Shown piece after piece: positions 1 to 10,435 of a DNA stretch of 64,000 bases; the stretch's first letter is position 1, and each line of letters begins with the position of its first letter. The notes beneath the pieces are model-generated. The model was not told where the DNA came from and did not search any database. It saw only the letters and a program-made list of their open reading frames with translations. Source of the stretch: Diphasiastrum complanatum (lineage: Eukaryota > Streptophyta > Lycopodiopsida > Lycopodiales > Lycopodiaceae); assembly GCA_029204225.1 (NCBI GenBank), contig CM055108.1:5517599-5581598 (forward strand), in the 5' to 3' direction. The translations under genes were made by a program, and so were the position numbers.

Positions 1-175
1 TCTTCGAAGCCCTAGAAGACAATCGACTCTTGACAAATTTTTTTCTGAGTACTACCCTATTGGTTCTGATTAGTTTCAAGAGGATGACCTCACACTACCC
101 TCTGAGAGTGTCGTTTCTTCTACCCCTAGTACTGTTCTAAAATCTGGTCCATCTTCACTGGTACTGAATTCAGAA

Positions 176-619
176 TCAGGCTTTACTACTAGATACTTCC
201 TCCCACTCAGATGGAGGTATGGGTGCTCTTTCTGATTGAGGCACCTCTGGGTAACCGTCAACTACAGTTCGCTCTTTACTCCTTCCAAAAATCAATACTC
301 CTGCGGGAATGTTGACTATGCAGTTGCTAAGCCTGAGCCATAGTCGGCCTAGTAATATAGAGTACCCCCAGTTCCCAGCATACATCCTCATAACATAAAA
401 GTCCACCTGAATGGTCTTTTTAGCCACGGTAATGGGTACATTTTTAAGCTCGCCCTCTGGTTTGATCACAGAGTTGTTGGCTAGCTTTAGTGTTGTCAAG
501 GTAGCAGGTTCCAGAGTGAAACTGAGTTGGTCTAAAAGCTCTAGACTTATGATGGTAACTACTGACCATGCATCAACTATGGCCCATGAAATGATTAGGC
601 CATCTATCAGTACGTCCAC
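176..619 (-). pseudogene. Ty3/gypsy aspartic protease domain fragment
   Basis: The reading frame encodes about 147 residues that resemble the retropepsin domain of plant Ty3/gypsy polyproteins. Early in it is a VLIDG segment, then a VVTIIS segment. Near residues 83-97 comes the second conserved stretch, GYSILLGRLWLR, which corresponds to the family's 'LLGRPWLR'. In an active element this enzyme cleaves the Gag-Pol precursor. The canonical D-S/T-G catalytic triad is not clean: D-G is followed by extra residues, so the copy is probably inactive. It lies downstream, in minus-strand order, of the linker at 753-1157 and the gag at 2032-2692, so all three belong to one element. The RT, integrase and 3' LTR would lie beyond the left edge of the window. 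Confidence 0.7.
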
Positions 620-752
620 CTTAGGGCAAGTAGCGATCTAATAAGTCCGCGTCTACTTTTCCTATTGTAGGTGGTTCCAGTGTTTTAGTTGTGGGTGGTC
701 TCATCAACCATTTGACCGTGCATTTAATAGTGGGTGACAACTGTACTAGTTG

Positions 753-1157
753 CTAGAGCCCTATTTCCAACTTTAGATTCTCTAGGACTTGACCTAGGTC
801 AATATTCCCTCTCTTCAAATTTAGGTCTATATCCTTCCTAAACCTGTGATTTCTGGTCATAGTCCTCTTAGTTTCTAGGCCGGTTTTCCCTTTTCTCGGT
901 CCTAGGAATCTGGGATGTCTGCGCCCTTCCAAGATGCTAACCTCACCTTGCTCTTTTGGTAGTGGATCCTCGTAGATGGGTGTAGGTTCAAATACTGGCT
1001 TCTCAATGACTACTGGGTTATCTACCTTCGGTGGTGATTTTGGTGTAGGTTTGGGTTTCTTGGGTGGTAGCTCTGTCTTGAGGTTACTCCGGGTCACTAC
1101 TAACACCTCCTTCCTGCTCGTGGGTTCCTCTAGTGTCTCCACGACAACGAAGTTCAC
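753..1157 (-). pseudogene. Ty3/gypsy Gag-protease linker fragment
   Basis: This 134-codon open frame is rich in proline, lysine and glutamate (for example PPKKPKPTPKSPPKVD). It has no folded domain that I can recognise. Composition and position, between the gag fragment at 2032-2692 and the protease at 176-619 on the same strand, identify it as the disordered linker that follows the zinc knuckle in plant gypsy polyproteins. The zinc knuckle itself is not seen. The place where it should lie is occupied by a copia RT fragment on the other strand (about 1285-2030). Confidence 0.5.
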
Positions 1158-1284
1158 GGGTGGCCGGTCATCTTCTACATGTGCCTTCCCTTTATCCTCC
1201 TAGCTAATCTTGGGTTCTCGTTGTATGTACTGAGGTGGCCTCAATGGCCCCACCGTTCTGTCCTCCTTGGGTCTATACATTTGC

Positions 1285-2030
1285 AAGTCACTTGCCACCT
1301 ACGTCTGCCGAATGCACAAGAGCATCTATGGTTTGAAGCAATCCGTGCGACAGTGGTACAAGAAGAAGGATCATGCTCTACGATCCTTGGGTTTCCAACC
1401 ACTAATGGTCGATTACAATGTATATGTAAAGGTCACATATGGGGAGATCATAATCGTTGCTGTGTCAACGTGGGTGACACGTTGATTTTGTGCAGAAGCA
1501 AAGAGCTAATTGCGCAAGTGAAGAGTGACATCTCGAAATATTTCAAGATAATAGACCTAGGACAAGCCAGATGCTACCTAGGCTTGCAAATAAACCACAA
1601 CTATGATGAAGGAAAGCTATACCTTCATCAGTCCAGCTACATCCAGAAGATCCTAGATGATTTCGGGATGACAGATTGCAAAGCAACCAACACCCCAATG
1701 CTTGCAAGAACAATTCTGACAAATGAACATGGTCCGAAAACTGACGAAGAGAAGGATGCCATGCAACACATGCCTTACAGGAGGCTAATTGGATCGATGA
1801 TGTATCTAGCAGATAACACGTGCCCCAACATTGCTTATGCCGTGTTTAGGATGAGCCAATTCAACGTGAAGCCAGGTCCTATACACTGGAAGATTGCCAA
1901 GCGAATCCTACAGTACCTTTAGAAAATGAGAGATTTCAAGATGTGTTACTCTCGTGATGTCAAATTTCAATTGCACTCCTACAACGATGCAAATTGGGCA
2001 TCACTCAAGGACGACTGTAAACCACTCTGA
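1285..2030 (+). pseudogene. Ty1/copia reverse transcriptase-RNase H fragment
   Basis: Translation gives the C-terminal half of a copia RT. It starts at the conserved 'C.MHKSIYGLKQ' region and runs through YLGLQI and KILDDFGM to PYRRLIGSMMYLA. It then enters the RNase H start (YNDANWASLKDD). The frame shifts near 1470, between the YGLKQ part and the VGDTLILCRS part. A TAG at about 1921 interrupts IAKRILQYL. No LTR, PBS or PPT flanks it, so it is a both-ends-truncated insert. It lies in opposite orientation inside a gypsy gag region. The sequence resembles the copia pol fragment at 38.4-39.6 kb (shared YLHQS.YIQKILDDF.MTDCK), so it likely comes from the same family. Confidence 0.85.
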
Positions 2031-2031
2031 C

Positions 2032-2692
2032 ATACAATCATTTGTATGTCATTCTTGAGCCCTCTCAGAAAGAAGGTCAGTAGTAATAGGGGTGGTAGTA
2101 ACATAGTAGGTTCCACTTGGCGTGACAACTCTGTCAAACGACACCAATATTGTCGGATGGTTTTGTTACTTCCTTGCTGTAGGAAAGTCAATGTGAACAG
2201 TAGGCCATTAGCCGTTCAGTGGGGAGCATACTGAATTGAGCCTCTTTGTCGGATGGTTTCGTTACTTCCTTGTTGTAGGAAAGTCAGTGTGAACAGTAGG
2301 CCATTAGCCGTTCAGTGGGGAGCATACTAAACTGAGCCTCTTTGCCTATGATACCAGTGCCTAGCCGTTCCAGACAAAGTGGTGGCAAAAAACATCATTT
2401 CATAATGTGGGTTTGTGATGGCACTGGTAAAGCAGGTGGTCCAAAAAGCATCAATATGCTCTTCGACACTTTCATACGGTGCTCCATGAAACTCAGGAGT
2501 GGATCCACTAAGTTTGGGTAGTCCTCCTGTCTCCAGGGGTACTACGATTGGTTCAGTCAAACATCTTGCTATTCTGTTGGCAACAGGTTCTATAGCAACA
2601 GGTGTTACATCCTCTAATGGTGGTTCTGTAGCGTCGGTTGGCTCAAGTTCTGGTAATTCTTCTATGACTTCCAATGTATCGTCCAAGTCCAT
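2032..2692 (-). pseudogene. Ty3/gypsy gag fragment
   Basis: Two open stretches on the minus strand (2692 down to 2327, then 2191 down to about 2032) encode a retrotransposon Gag core. The N-terminal part is acidic and ends in the capsid-like motif ATTLSGTARHWYHR. The second part carries the typical RLTELSRQVEP and FLRGLKNDIQ segments. The protein would form the virus-like particle of the element. A 96-bp tandem duplication (2151-2342) sits within it, and since 96 is divisible by 3 the duplication did not itself shift the frame. After FLRGLKNDIQ the frame runs into antisense copia sequence, marking the junction near 2030. Confidence 0.75.
2151..2342. repeat. 96-bp tandem duplication inside gypsy gag
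   Basis: Two adjacent copies, 2151-2246 and 2247-2342, both begin TGTCGGATGG and end GAGCCTCTT. They differ at a handful of positions (for example CTGAATTGAG versus CTAAACTGAG). Confidence 0.9.
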
Positions 2693-2699
2693 TAAAGGT

Positions 2700-5560
2700 T
2701 CATGAAACTCATCATTGGCTGGTGGGATAGGGGACCCACAATTGCTTCTTCTAAGCCCTAAACGCTCTCTTTGGAGATTTGAAGTCTCTCCGTCTGGTGT
2801 TCCCTGAGACCCAGGTTTCCGTGGTATACCTATGATGTCTTGTCTAGGGTGACACTAATGACTTCTGTGTAATATTCTTCTCACTTTTGAATAGCAATCA
2901 ACTGTCGTTGCACATGCGTTTTGTGATTTTCCCAAGTTACCCCATAGGTCATCCACCCTTTGTCCACTAATATTGCATATCACCTAACTAACTCTACTTG
3001 GTCATTATTCTGCTCGATTCTAATCCAACCGTATCCATGTACAGTTTTTCTTGGTTCTTTGTACCATGTGCCGTCTCTATGAGATGCTAGGGTTGGTGGG
3101 TCATAGGGTACGGATTTTCAACTCAGGGCTCTGATTTTCACCTTTATCCTAGGTTTCACGAGAAATCCCATGGTCTAATATGTTCTGTCACTCTATGAAA
3201 GGTTTCTAGTAGTAGTTGGCATCATTGCCTAAACTCCCAGCTGGTGAAAACTGTATGCAGTCCCTGGATTCTTTTCAGGTATTGAAAGCAGGATGTCCTT
3301 GGTGAAGTTGGATCATGTACAACTAGGGGTGGATTGCGAATTTATGGTTGACAAGGCCCTAAAACGTATGTTCTAGGTGTGGGATCAGCACACATCATTG
3401 TGTGATGCTAACCACTTCGACCTGTGATACTTGCTATTGATTTTCTGAAAACAATGTGTGTACTAGTAGCCTTGCACAACCATGCTATCTTGCAGTTGAC
3501 AGTTTAGATAGTGGAATTGTTTTCAACACACGCAATGTAGGACCTACGAAACTTGTAGACTATTGGTAGTATGACAACTAGTTCTTTGTAGACCAATGAT
3601 ATGGATAACTACTCTTTCAAGCAACGTCTCCTGAAAATATTTTGACTCTCGGCAGACGCACCAATGTTAGGGGTTTTTCGGACGAGGAGTTGGTTTCATC
3701 AGAAAGCCCTAAAAAGGGAAGGGCCCACAATGCCCTTACGGTAGGGACCGAGGACAGCCGCTTCCAACCCTGGTGGCTCGTTCGATCACTCCGTGCTCTT
3801 CCAGCCAATGGAAGTTTCCGGGCTTCCAAAAGTATGGTAGAAAGAGAGTAAGTTCAACTTCAGTAAGCTTGGTCTTGGCACAATACTACGGTCATCCTCT
3901 CACACTACTATCAAGAATGATTCTCCTAGAACAATACTAAAACTATGAAATCCCGCGTCCTTGCAAGATCCACTATTGGTAGGATGCAGGGCTCTGGCGC
4001 TCTAAGGATATCATCCAACCACTCTATCCCAAGCATGGATATAATTCTTTGGCGGTGGTGTATCTTCAGCCCTAGCAAGATAGTAATGATTAGATACGAA
4101 GTACCGATGTATGGCATGTTAGGTCCTAGAGGGAGATTGGGACGCATCCCTGCCATTATGATGTTCAGACCATACACGAATTTCAAGGACCCTAATTATT
4201 GAAAATATTTCGGACCTTTAGAAATATGACTACCAAGAGGTTTTGCGGGTATCTTAGACCTGCTAGGCCTGATTTCTTCTTTTAAACCTCTAAATTGTTC
4301 TCATCTCTAATGGTGAACTTGTAGCGGTGCAATCACATAGGTCTATTGTGTACTTAGGATCTTCTCCTAAGTCGTATTCCTGGTCTCGATTGGTACTACT
4401 GGCTGATCCAGGTGACCGTATCGCTGGTTCTCTAAGTAGAAAGGGGGTGGGCTATACCTGCGTACTTGACAAAGATGGCTTCTGTCAGATGTCAAAATCT
4501 GTCTTCCGTGAGTACATGTGCTTCGAAGTAACTGTACTCCCCACAATGTTGTGTTCTACGTAGAGTGTTATGGCCATATTATGTTAAGGACATGGAATAG
4601 TCCTAATATGGTAGACCGGACCTCCAGTGTTCGAGATTATTGGTCATGCCTAGATTTAATTCCACGTCAAGGCCTGTTGGTGACTAATAACCTTGAGAGG
4701 ACCCAGACACTCTAATTAAGACATATGGAGTAGTGCATGTATGTGTGACTGATATAGGCAAGAGGTATGCATGAAGAGTTATGATCTATTTATAGTTGAA
4801 CTGCATGGGGATTGCATGTGCTCATGCACAGGATCCTACTCTCTGTATATTGAGGTAGTAATTATTTCGTCGACAACTTTGGTCTAGGTTACCAGTTGAG
4901 CTCTTCTCCTCTTGCTATCACATGGCATGGCTTGGGGGCTAGATCGAGGAGGATTCTCCAGGAGGGATCTAGGATTGGTTTGGTGGTTTTTCTCCACAGT
5001 CTCTCTTGTGTTTTCCTATCCTCATCTTAGGGATTTTTCCTAGTGGTCATTACAAAGAGTGTCTCAGGGCATAGATATTGGTAGAGTTCTGGGGTGAAAA
5101 AATAGTAGCATGGAGGTCCTCTCTGCCTTAGTTGGCAGATGTCACTACGCGCAGGTTGGAACTGACCCTCTTCCCCCATCATACGGGGTCCAACTCATGT
5201 TGGTGTTATCTCACTTCTAGACCCCTACTTTGGTCTTTGAGATTAGTTCATGTGTCTGCTAAAGTTCTAGGACTGTTAAGGGTACATCCATTGAAATTGT
5301 TTAGTTTTTATTGGACACCCTAGACACTATTCTTTCAAGTAGGGTAGGTCAATTGAAATGTGGTTAGTACAATACGCGTGCCATCCTGTTCACTGGACAA
5401 TAGCGTTCCCCAAATTCTGGGTCTAGGTGTTTCACTAGACAGTACCAGGAGTGGCATGCATACTTTGCCACTTAACCATGGTAGCGTATTTCAGCTGTAT
5501 CCAGCGGACTACCCGCTCTGGTGTTTCAAGTCCAGTTAATACTCTCTATAAGTGATGAAA
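2700..5560 (-). mobile_element. Probable gypsy leader and 5' LTR (minus strand)
   Basis: No gene is recognisable here. It lies upstream, on the minus strand, of the gypsy gag. On the minus strand an LTR-like end, CCCCTAACA, occurs at 3664 and is followed directly by TTGGTGCGTCTGCCG, which has the place and TGG start of a primer binding site. If so, 2693-3663 is the leader and 3664 onward is the 5' LTR. The other LTR is outside the window, so the outer boundary cannot be set. The tRNA that would prime at this site is not identified. Confidence 0.35.
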
Positions 5561-6760
5561 ACGGAAAAAACGCTTCCGAACTTGACGATTTCGTAGAGCA
5601 TTTTAACTAACAGTTCCATACTATAAAGTGTACGTTTCCAAACCTTGATACTTCAACTAGTTGGATCGCAATTATTAATTCAGCTACGAATCTCCTGGAT
5701 GATATCGATAACCAAAATTTTGTAATACAAACACTTGTGTTTCTACAATACGAAGAAAAAACTCCTAGGTAAAGCAGCCAGTCATTCATAAGCTAGACCG
5801 TAATCCCATACGTTGGTTAGGTGATTTTAATAGCTTCACACATTCAAACCACCCAATTCCTTATGTATTTTAGCAAGACGCTATATGTTGGTTAATAGTA
5901 TGCTATTAGTAAGCACCGTACTTTAAACAACATAAACCCCACGAGTTAATGTTAAAATCAACACAGTCCGATCATTCTTCCCACCTTCCATGCAGACCAC
6001 ATTTTTTTTCTAACATTGAGAATATTCTAAGACCCTTTTGCCATCCTTACACCACCTTTGAATCATACGCATACGTTCTAGCACAAAATAGTATGGATTG
6101 ACACGAGGTAAAAACCCCATTCACCACAAAACATTCCATTAAAGCATTTGATAACATAGATAACATTGGGAAAACCGTTAGCCGAAATTACATATTCCTG
6201 ACCTCATGCTTAGAACAACTGATACAATTAGTTTTCAACCATCTTAGTTCTCTAGAACACAAGTAAAAATCCATATTTAATACGTAAATGACAATTTCAC
6301 ACTCCAAAACTTAGAAACATCAATACATGAATTTGGAATAGATAATTCAAATAAGGCTCACCTCAATCTGCAATTAGGTAGCCGGAAGTCGGAGAAACTC
6401 CAGTCATGAATGCCACAGCATCTCGGTCGCATTGCCCTTGCTGTTTGCCACTAGGTTTACTCTATAGATGAATTATTGCGCATATGGCAGAACCCAATGG
6501 ATGGTAGCAGAAATGTGAGTATGTGAAGTAGAAATTGCAGATGGATATGTCTCAGAAATGTGCTTGTTGTTGATCTTCCAGACTGTAGAATTTTTCTACT
6601 CCAGATATCGTTGAGTTAGCTTCTACGAAATGTGAGTGCTTTAGAACCAACAGAAGTACAATACCTCAGAAACAACGACTTGGCAACATAAAGTGTTTGC
6701 TAGAACCTCTCTCAATGATAGTGATGGATAGTAAGGGCCGATCATCCATTCACTTGTACA
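5561..6760. other. No gene recognised
   Basis: AT-rich sequence in which every open frame is short and without recognisable domains. No tRNA, LTR terminus or long repeat was seen. Confidence 0.5.
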
Positions 6761-7588
6761 TGGTAGGATTTTAGCACGGCTATGCCGGCTATTTTTACAA
6801 CTGGCCAAAAAGCTGTAAAACTTTATCACATGGCATTTCTAAGGCCGCAAACTTTTTTCTAGCCTCATTTAGGACGGCTGGGACCCAACTCTAGGTGGAC
6901 CGGCATTTTTGGCCCGGTCTTTACAAAAATTGACCACAAAATATTTTTGACGATTTTTTCGAAAGTCAATTTCTTACTTTTAAACTATGTCTAGCCACTT
7001 AAGGGCGGGTTGGGACCCAACTCTAAGGCAAATTTGTGTCGAATTTTCTCTAATAACCAGGTTTTACATACTAGTTTTTCAGTTATTGCGAACTTAAACT
7101 TCAATATTAGCCTGATTTTTCGTGCAGAAATATCGGCTAACATTGGCGACTACCACTGGGTAGTATGGCCCCAGTGGTAGGATTTTAGCACGGCTATGCC
7201 GACTATTTTTACAACTGTCCAAAAAGCCGTAAAACTTTATCACGTGCCATTTCTAAGGCCGCAAACTTTTCTTTAGCCTCATTTAGGATGGCTGGGACCC
7301 AACTCTAGGTGGATCGGCATTTTTGGCCCGGTCTTTACAAAAATTGACAACAATATTATTGACGGTTTTTTTGAAAGTCAGTTTCTTACTTTTAAACTGT
7401 GTCTAGCCACTTCAGGACGGGCTGGGACCCAACTCTAAGGCAAATTTGTGTCAATTTTTCTCTAATAACCAGGTTTTACATGCCATTTTTTCAGTTATTG
7501 CAAACTTAAGCTTCAATATATGCCCGATTTTCCATGCGAAAATATCGGCTAACATTGGCGACTACCACTGGGTAGTATGGTCCCCATA
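6761..7588. repeat. 414-bp tandem duplication
   Basis: The unit starting TGGTAGGATT at 6761 recurs at 7175 with high similarity over its whole length. Both copies end near GGGTAGTATGG followed by a C-run. Each unit also contains two internal copies of the phrase GGGACCCAACTCTA. No protein is supported. The second copy stops about 15 bp from the end of the minus-strand ORF at 7604-7966. Confidence 0.9.
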
Positions 7589-7603
7589 CGGCGGACCCAA
7601 AGT

Positions 7604-7966
7604 CTATGGTTTCGCATCAGCTCCTGGTGGTGAATCAAGTATAGTGGGCACAACACCCTCGCTAGGTGATGCTAACCACAGTGAATTGGTGGGATGTCTT
7701 CTACAGCTTCCTACCCAAAGGCCATCGATTGAGCACTTAGGATCCATCTGCAACCAGATTGGATTTAACTGCAACATCTTTGAACAATTTGGTGTCTTCA
7801 TACCTGCAAAAATCCACTTGTGACCTAAATGGCAAATGCTTCCATTCTCATCAGACGTAAGACAATGCCCACCTTCGGACCCATGCATGGAGGGATATGC
7901 AAATGCAAATCTCAGGATTGGAGATAGGATGATATGGATGCAAGTCAACAGTATTGTGTCTAACAT
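7604..7966 (-). CDS. Unrecognised 120-residue ORF, possibly secreted
   Basis: I do not recognise this frame. It starts at an ATG. The first 25 or so residues are strongly hydrophobic (LLTCIHIILSPILRFAFAY), which could be a signal peptide or membrane segment. The remainder contains six cysteines, several Trp and Met residues, and the short phrase WLQMDPKCSIDGLWVGSC. Its composition is more protein-like than neighbouring random frames, but no family is assigned and chance is possible. It ends just outside the 414-bp tandem duplication. It could be a lone exon, a decayed gene, or noncoding. Confidence 0.25.
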   Translation of the reverse strand: MLDTILLTCIHIILSPILRFAFAYPSMHGSEGGHCLTSDENGSICHLGHKWIFAGMKTPNCSKMLQLNPIWLQMDPKCSIDGLWVGSCRRHPTNSLWLASPSEGVVPTILDSPPGADAKP

Positions 7967-8439
7967 CGTGTTATTGATGTGTGTGTGAATGAATACACAA
8001 TGAGGCTTTGGTGTCCCAACTCTGAAACCGGTCCAAATTGGTGATTACCAACTCTCTTTTTTTTTTTTTTAGATATTCAACTTATATTCTCTAAGAACCG
8101 ATTCGACGGGGAATAACCATTTCTCCTCTCTGTATCGACTCTTCTCTCAAACTCTATATTTTGACAATAGTCCATGTAGGACAACTTACTGTCCTAAGAT
8201 CCAATACACAAGATGGTAGGAAATACTGGCTTTTCGCTAGTCTATGGAATCAATTAGGAAAAATCGTCCTCACCTCCTATGGATGTGTGAGACATCACTC
8301 GTCCTCACAAATTGGTTCGAAATCTGATAGAGACAGTTGAAGTCTTTTTCTTTTTTCTCTTTTTTCTTTTACTTTTCTCTCAGTCTTTCTCTCTCTCTTT
8401 TTCTGTTTTAGTATGGACCTTATGAAAGATGGTTTTCGG

Positions 8440-8594
8440 TCAGTGGATATGGAGAAGAATCTTCTTAGTTGTCTGATATTAGTAGGTGAACGTACTGATT
8501 TAATTCGTTGCAGATCATCCATCCCATCTGATTTGACTTTATGTACAAAGCATAAATATCCTTCAACAATTGTCTCAAATGGTTCACTACTCAA
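8440..8594 (-). pseudogene. Possible gypsy RT thumb/connection remnant
   Basis: The minus-strand translation contains RIKSVRSPTNIRQLRRFF. This resembles the gypsy RT segment that precedes RNase H ('...SPTNIRQLRRFLGLA.YYRRFI'). Only about 45 residues match, and they then run into a lysine/arginine-rich low-complexity stretch encoded by pyrimidine-rich plus-strand DNA. Weak evidence. Confidence 0.35.
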
Positions 8595-8904
8595 AGAAGT
8601 AGTGACGTTTCAAGCTTGTTATCTCACTGCATGTAACCATCATGTGGAGACTCTCGGCTTTTTCTTTATTTGTCACGTCCTGAAATTCTCCAACTGTCCA
8701 GTCAATCATGCCTTATCTATTGGGTGATGGAGTCACTCCCCACCCCACTGCACTGTTTCTATTTCCAACTTTTTCACTCTTACCCTCCCTCTTATGCTTC
8801 TGATCAGACAGTCATGCCCATGGGAGAAAATATGTAATGCCCTATGCAGCTCAGAGTATATGCAGAATGCAGGGGTATGGATGCATGAGACGGTCTTGCA
8901 CTTT

Positions 8905-9021
8905 GAGTATCCTACAGAGATCACGTCGTAGGGTCCGTAGATGTTTAAATTTACTGACTCTAGAAGGTTTGTTGAAGGAGTCCCTAGTGAATGGAGTACG
9001 GGATATCTTCCCCTTCATACA
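8905..9021 (-). pseudogene. Distal half of an older copia split by the 9-15 kb element
   Basis: On the minus strand 9021-8960 encodes MKGKISRTPF, the continuation of the copia pre-integrase zinc motif. A shift of frame then gives an IYGP piece near 8950, the start of the integrase core. The upstream half of the same reading (ending CDVC) lies at 15014-15050. The plus-strand element 9022-15013 therefore inserted between them. Homology fades before about 8900. Confidence 0.65.
9017..9021 (+). other. Target site duplication (left copy), ATACA
   Basis: The five bases before the left LTR are ATACA and the five after the right LTR (15014-15018) are also ATACA. This is the expected 5-bp copia duplication and fixes both element ends. 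Confidence 0.9.
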
Positions 9022-9835
9022 TGTGAAAGATTCAGCTAGTTTCATCACATTTTGCAATATTTCCATATTTGGCATATTGAGGCCAAAACCTGTTTTAGAC
9101 TTAGAGGTTGACTTTTCAAAATAGTCTAAATTTCATTTGAATAAACACTTTTTGAAAGTGTGGGAAAGATAGAATGCGATTTTGAGTAGATTCAATTTGA
9201 ATAAGTTGGGTACATTGAATCTAGACCCAAAATTAGTAGGGTTAGCATTTTGGTGGGAAAGCCAAGCGGCCAAATAGGGTTTGGACCTGTTATAAAAGGA
9301 TGTAACTCGTGGAGAGAGTGATCTTCTCTCTTCTCTATTTCATTTTCATGCTTATACATGGTTCTCTTGGATTCTACTATCCATTGGTGCACTATCTTGG
9401 CGATTGCTTACAATTCTATGTGTAGAATGATCTATATTTGTTATTTTTGGATCCACACATGTGAAATATAGTAGATTGCTGGTTTTGTACGGAAAGCAAC
9501 AGTACATAATCATTTCATTAAAGTTTGATCAAGTTCTATTAGTATTTGCATCTCAAATTGTGTGTAGATGCTGATTTTTCTACATTGGTGAGATTGGTAG
9601 TGTATTTCTCTTTCTAACCAAAGATCATTCAAGTAGATTGGATCTTAAGGATCTGAAATCTTTCACATGGTACATAATCAATTCATTCAAGTTTGATCAA
9701 GTTCTATTAGTGTTTGCATCTCAAATTGTGTGTAGATGCTGATTTTTCTACATTGGTGAGATTGGTAGTGTATTTCTCTTTCTAACCAAAGATCATTCAA
9801 ATAGATTGGATCTTAAGGATATGAAATCTTTCACA
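9022..9835 (+). repeat. 5' LTR of the copia element (814 bp)
   Basis: Starts TGTGAAAGATT and ends AATCTTTCACA, an 11-bp inverted terminus. It is 164 bp longer than the right LTR, mainly because of an internal 168-bp direct duplication (9502-9669 and 9670-9837). Without it the LTR would be about 646 bp, close to its partner's 650 bp. Confidence 0.95.
9290..9299 (+). promoter_or_regulatory. LTR TATA box
   Basis: TTATAAAAGG lies in the middle of the LTR and is conserved in the right LTR near 14638 (CTATAAAAGG). It is the likely Pol II core promoter of the element. A pyrimidine-rich CTTCTCTCTTCTCT follows about 30 bp downstream in both LTRs. Confidence 0.6.
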
Positions 9836-9837
9836 TG
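9502..9837 (+). repeat. 168-bp duplication spanning the LTR end and PBS start
   Basis: Two direct copies have period 168: GTACATAATC at 9502 and 9670, TTTCACATGG at 9661 and 9829. The first copy contains the LTR terminus TTTCACA plus TGGTA, the opening bases of the PBS, and then returns to LTR sequence. The right LTR has a single copy. Confidence 0.95.
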
Positions 9838-9851
9838 GTATCAGAGCTTGT
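9836..9851 (+). promoter_or_regulatory. Primer binding site (initiator tRNA-Met type)
   Basis: TGGTATCAGAGC directly follows the LTR terminus. It is the usual copia PBS complementary to the 3' end of initiator tRNA-Met, where minus-strand DNA synthesis would start. Confidence 0.9.
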
Positions 9852-10435
9852 GTTTCAAGTTATGAAGGAGAAAATCAGATCTATCAATGATTTGGTGAAG
9901 ATATCAAGTTTAGGGCATGCTAGAGAAGATTCTACACCAAAATCGGATTTTTTGCTTTTGTAGATTGGATCTTTTGTAGATCAAAACACTAAATAGGTCA
10001 ATATACTTGTTCAATTCTGATTTTTGAATTCACATACTGGATTTGGCCGATTTTTGGATCATTGGTTCAGCCTAAGTGGTGGCTTATAGATTTCATATCA
10101 AATTTTCCGCATTTGCATGTAGATTCAGAATAGTCAATTTTTTGTGATTTTGTCAAAACCCTAATTTTGATTGAATCTCTAGATAGTGAGGTTGCTGGAC
10201 TTCATTTGAGTGTGTTTCAATATTAGAAAGTGGCAAAAGTCATTAGATTGAGGATAGATCATAGGTTGATCAAGATTCCATGATTCTATATGTTGATTTG
10301 CTTGGATAAGTGCTAGAAGAGAATTTGTGAGATAGTTTCAAATCTTGGTGATTTCTTTTGAAAGCATTTGTTGTTGTTCAAAGGAGTGCTTTGTGCATTG
10401 AAGCAGGTTGAAAAAGAAGATCAGGTCATTGCTAC

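Noticed and set aside
7446-7823. Plus-strand frame of 125 codons opposite the 7604-7966 ORF
   Set aside because: Half of it lies in the 414-bp duplication and the rest mirrors the minus-strand frame. It shows no domain features of its own.
8295-8594. Lys/Arg/Glu-rich coiled-coil protein
   Set aside because: The charged stretch comes from a TTTCTCTTTT-type low-complexity run. Only a short RT-like phrase upstream is meaningful.
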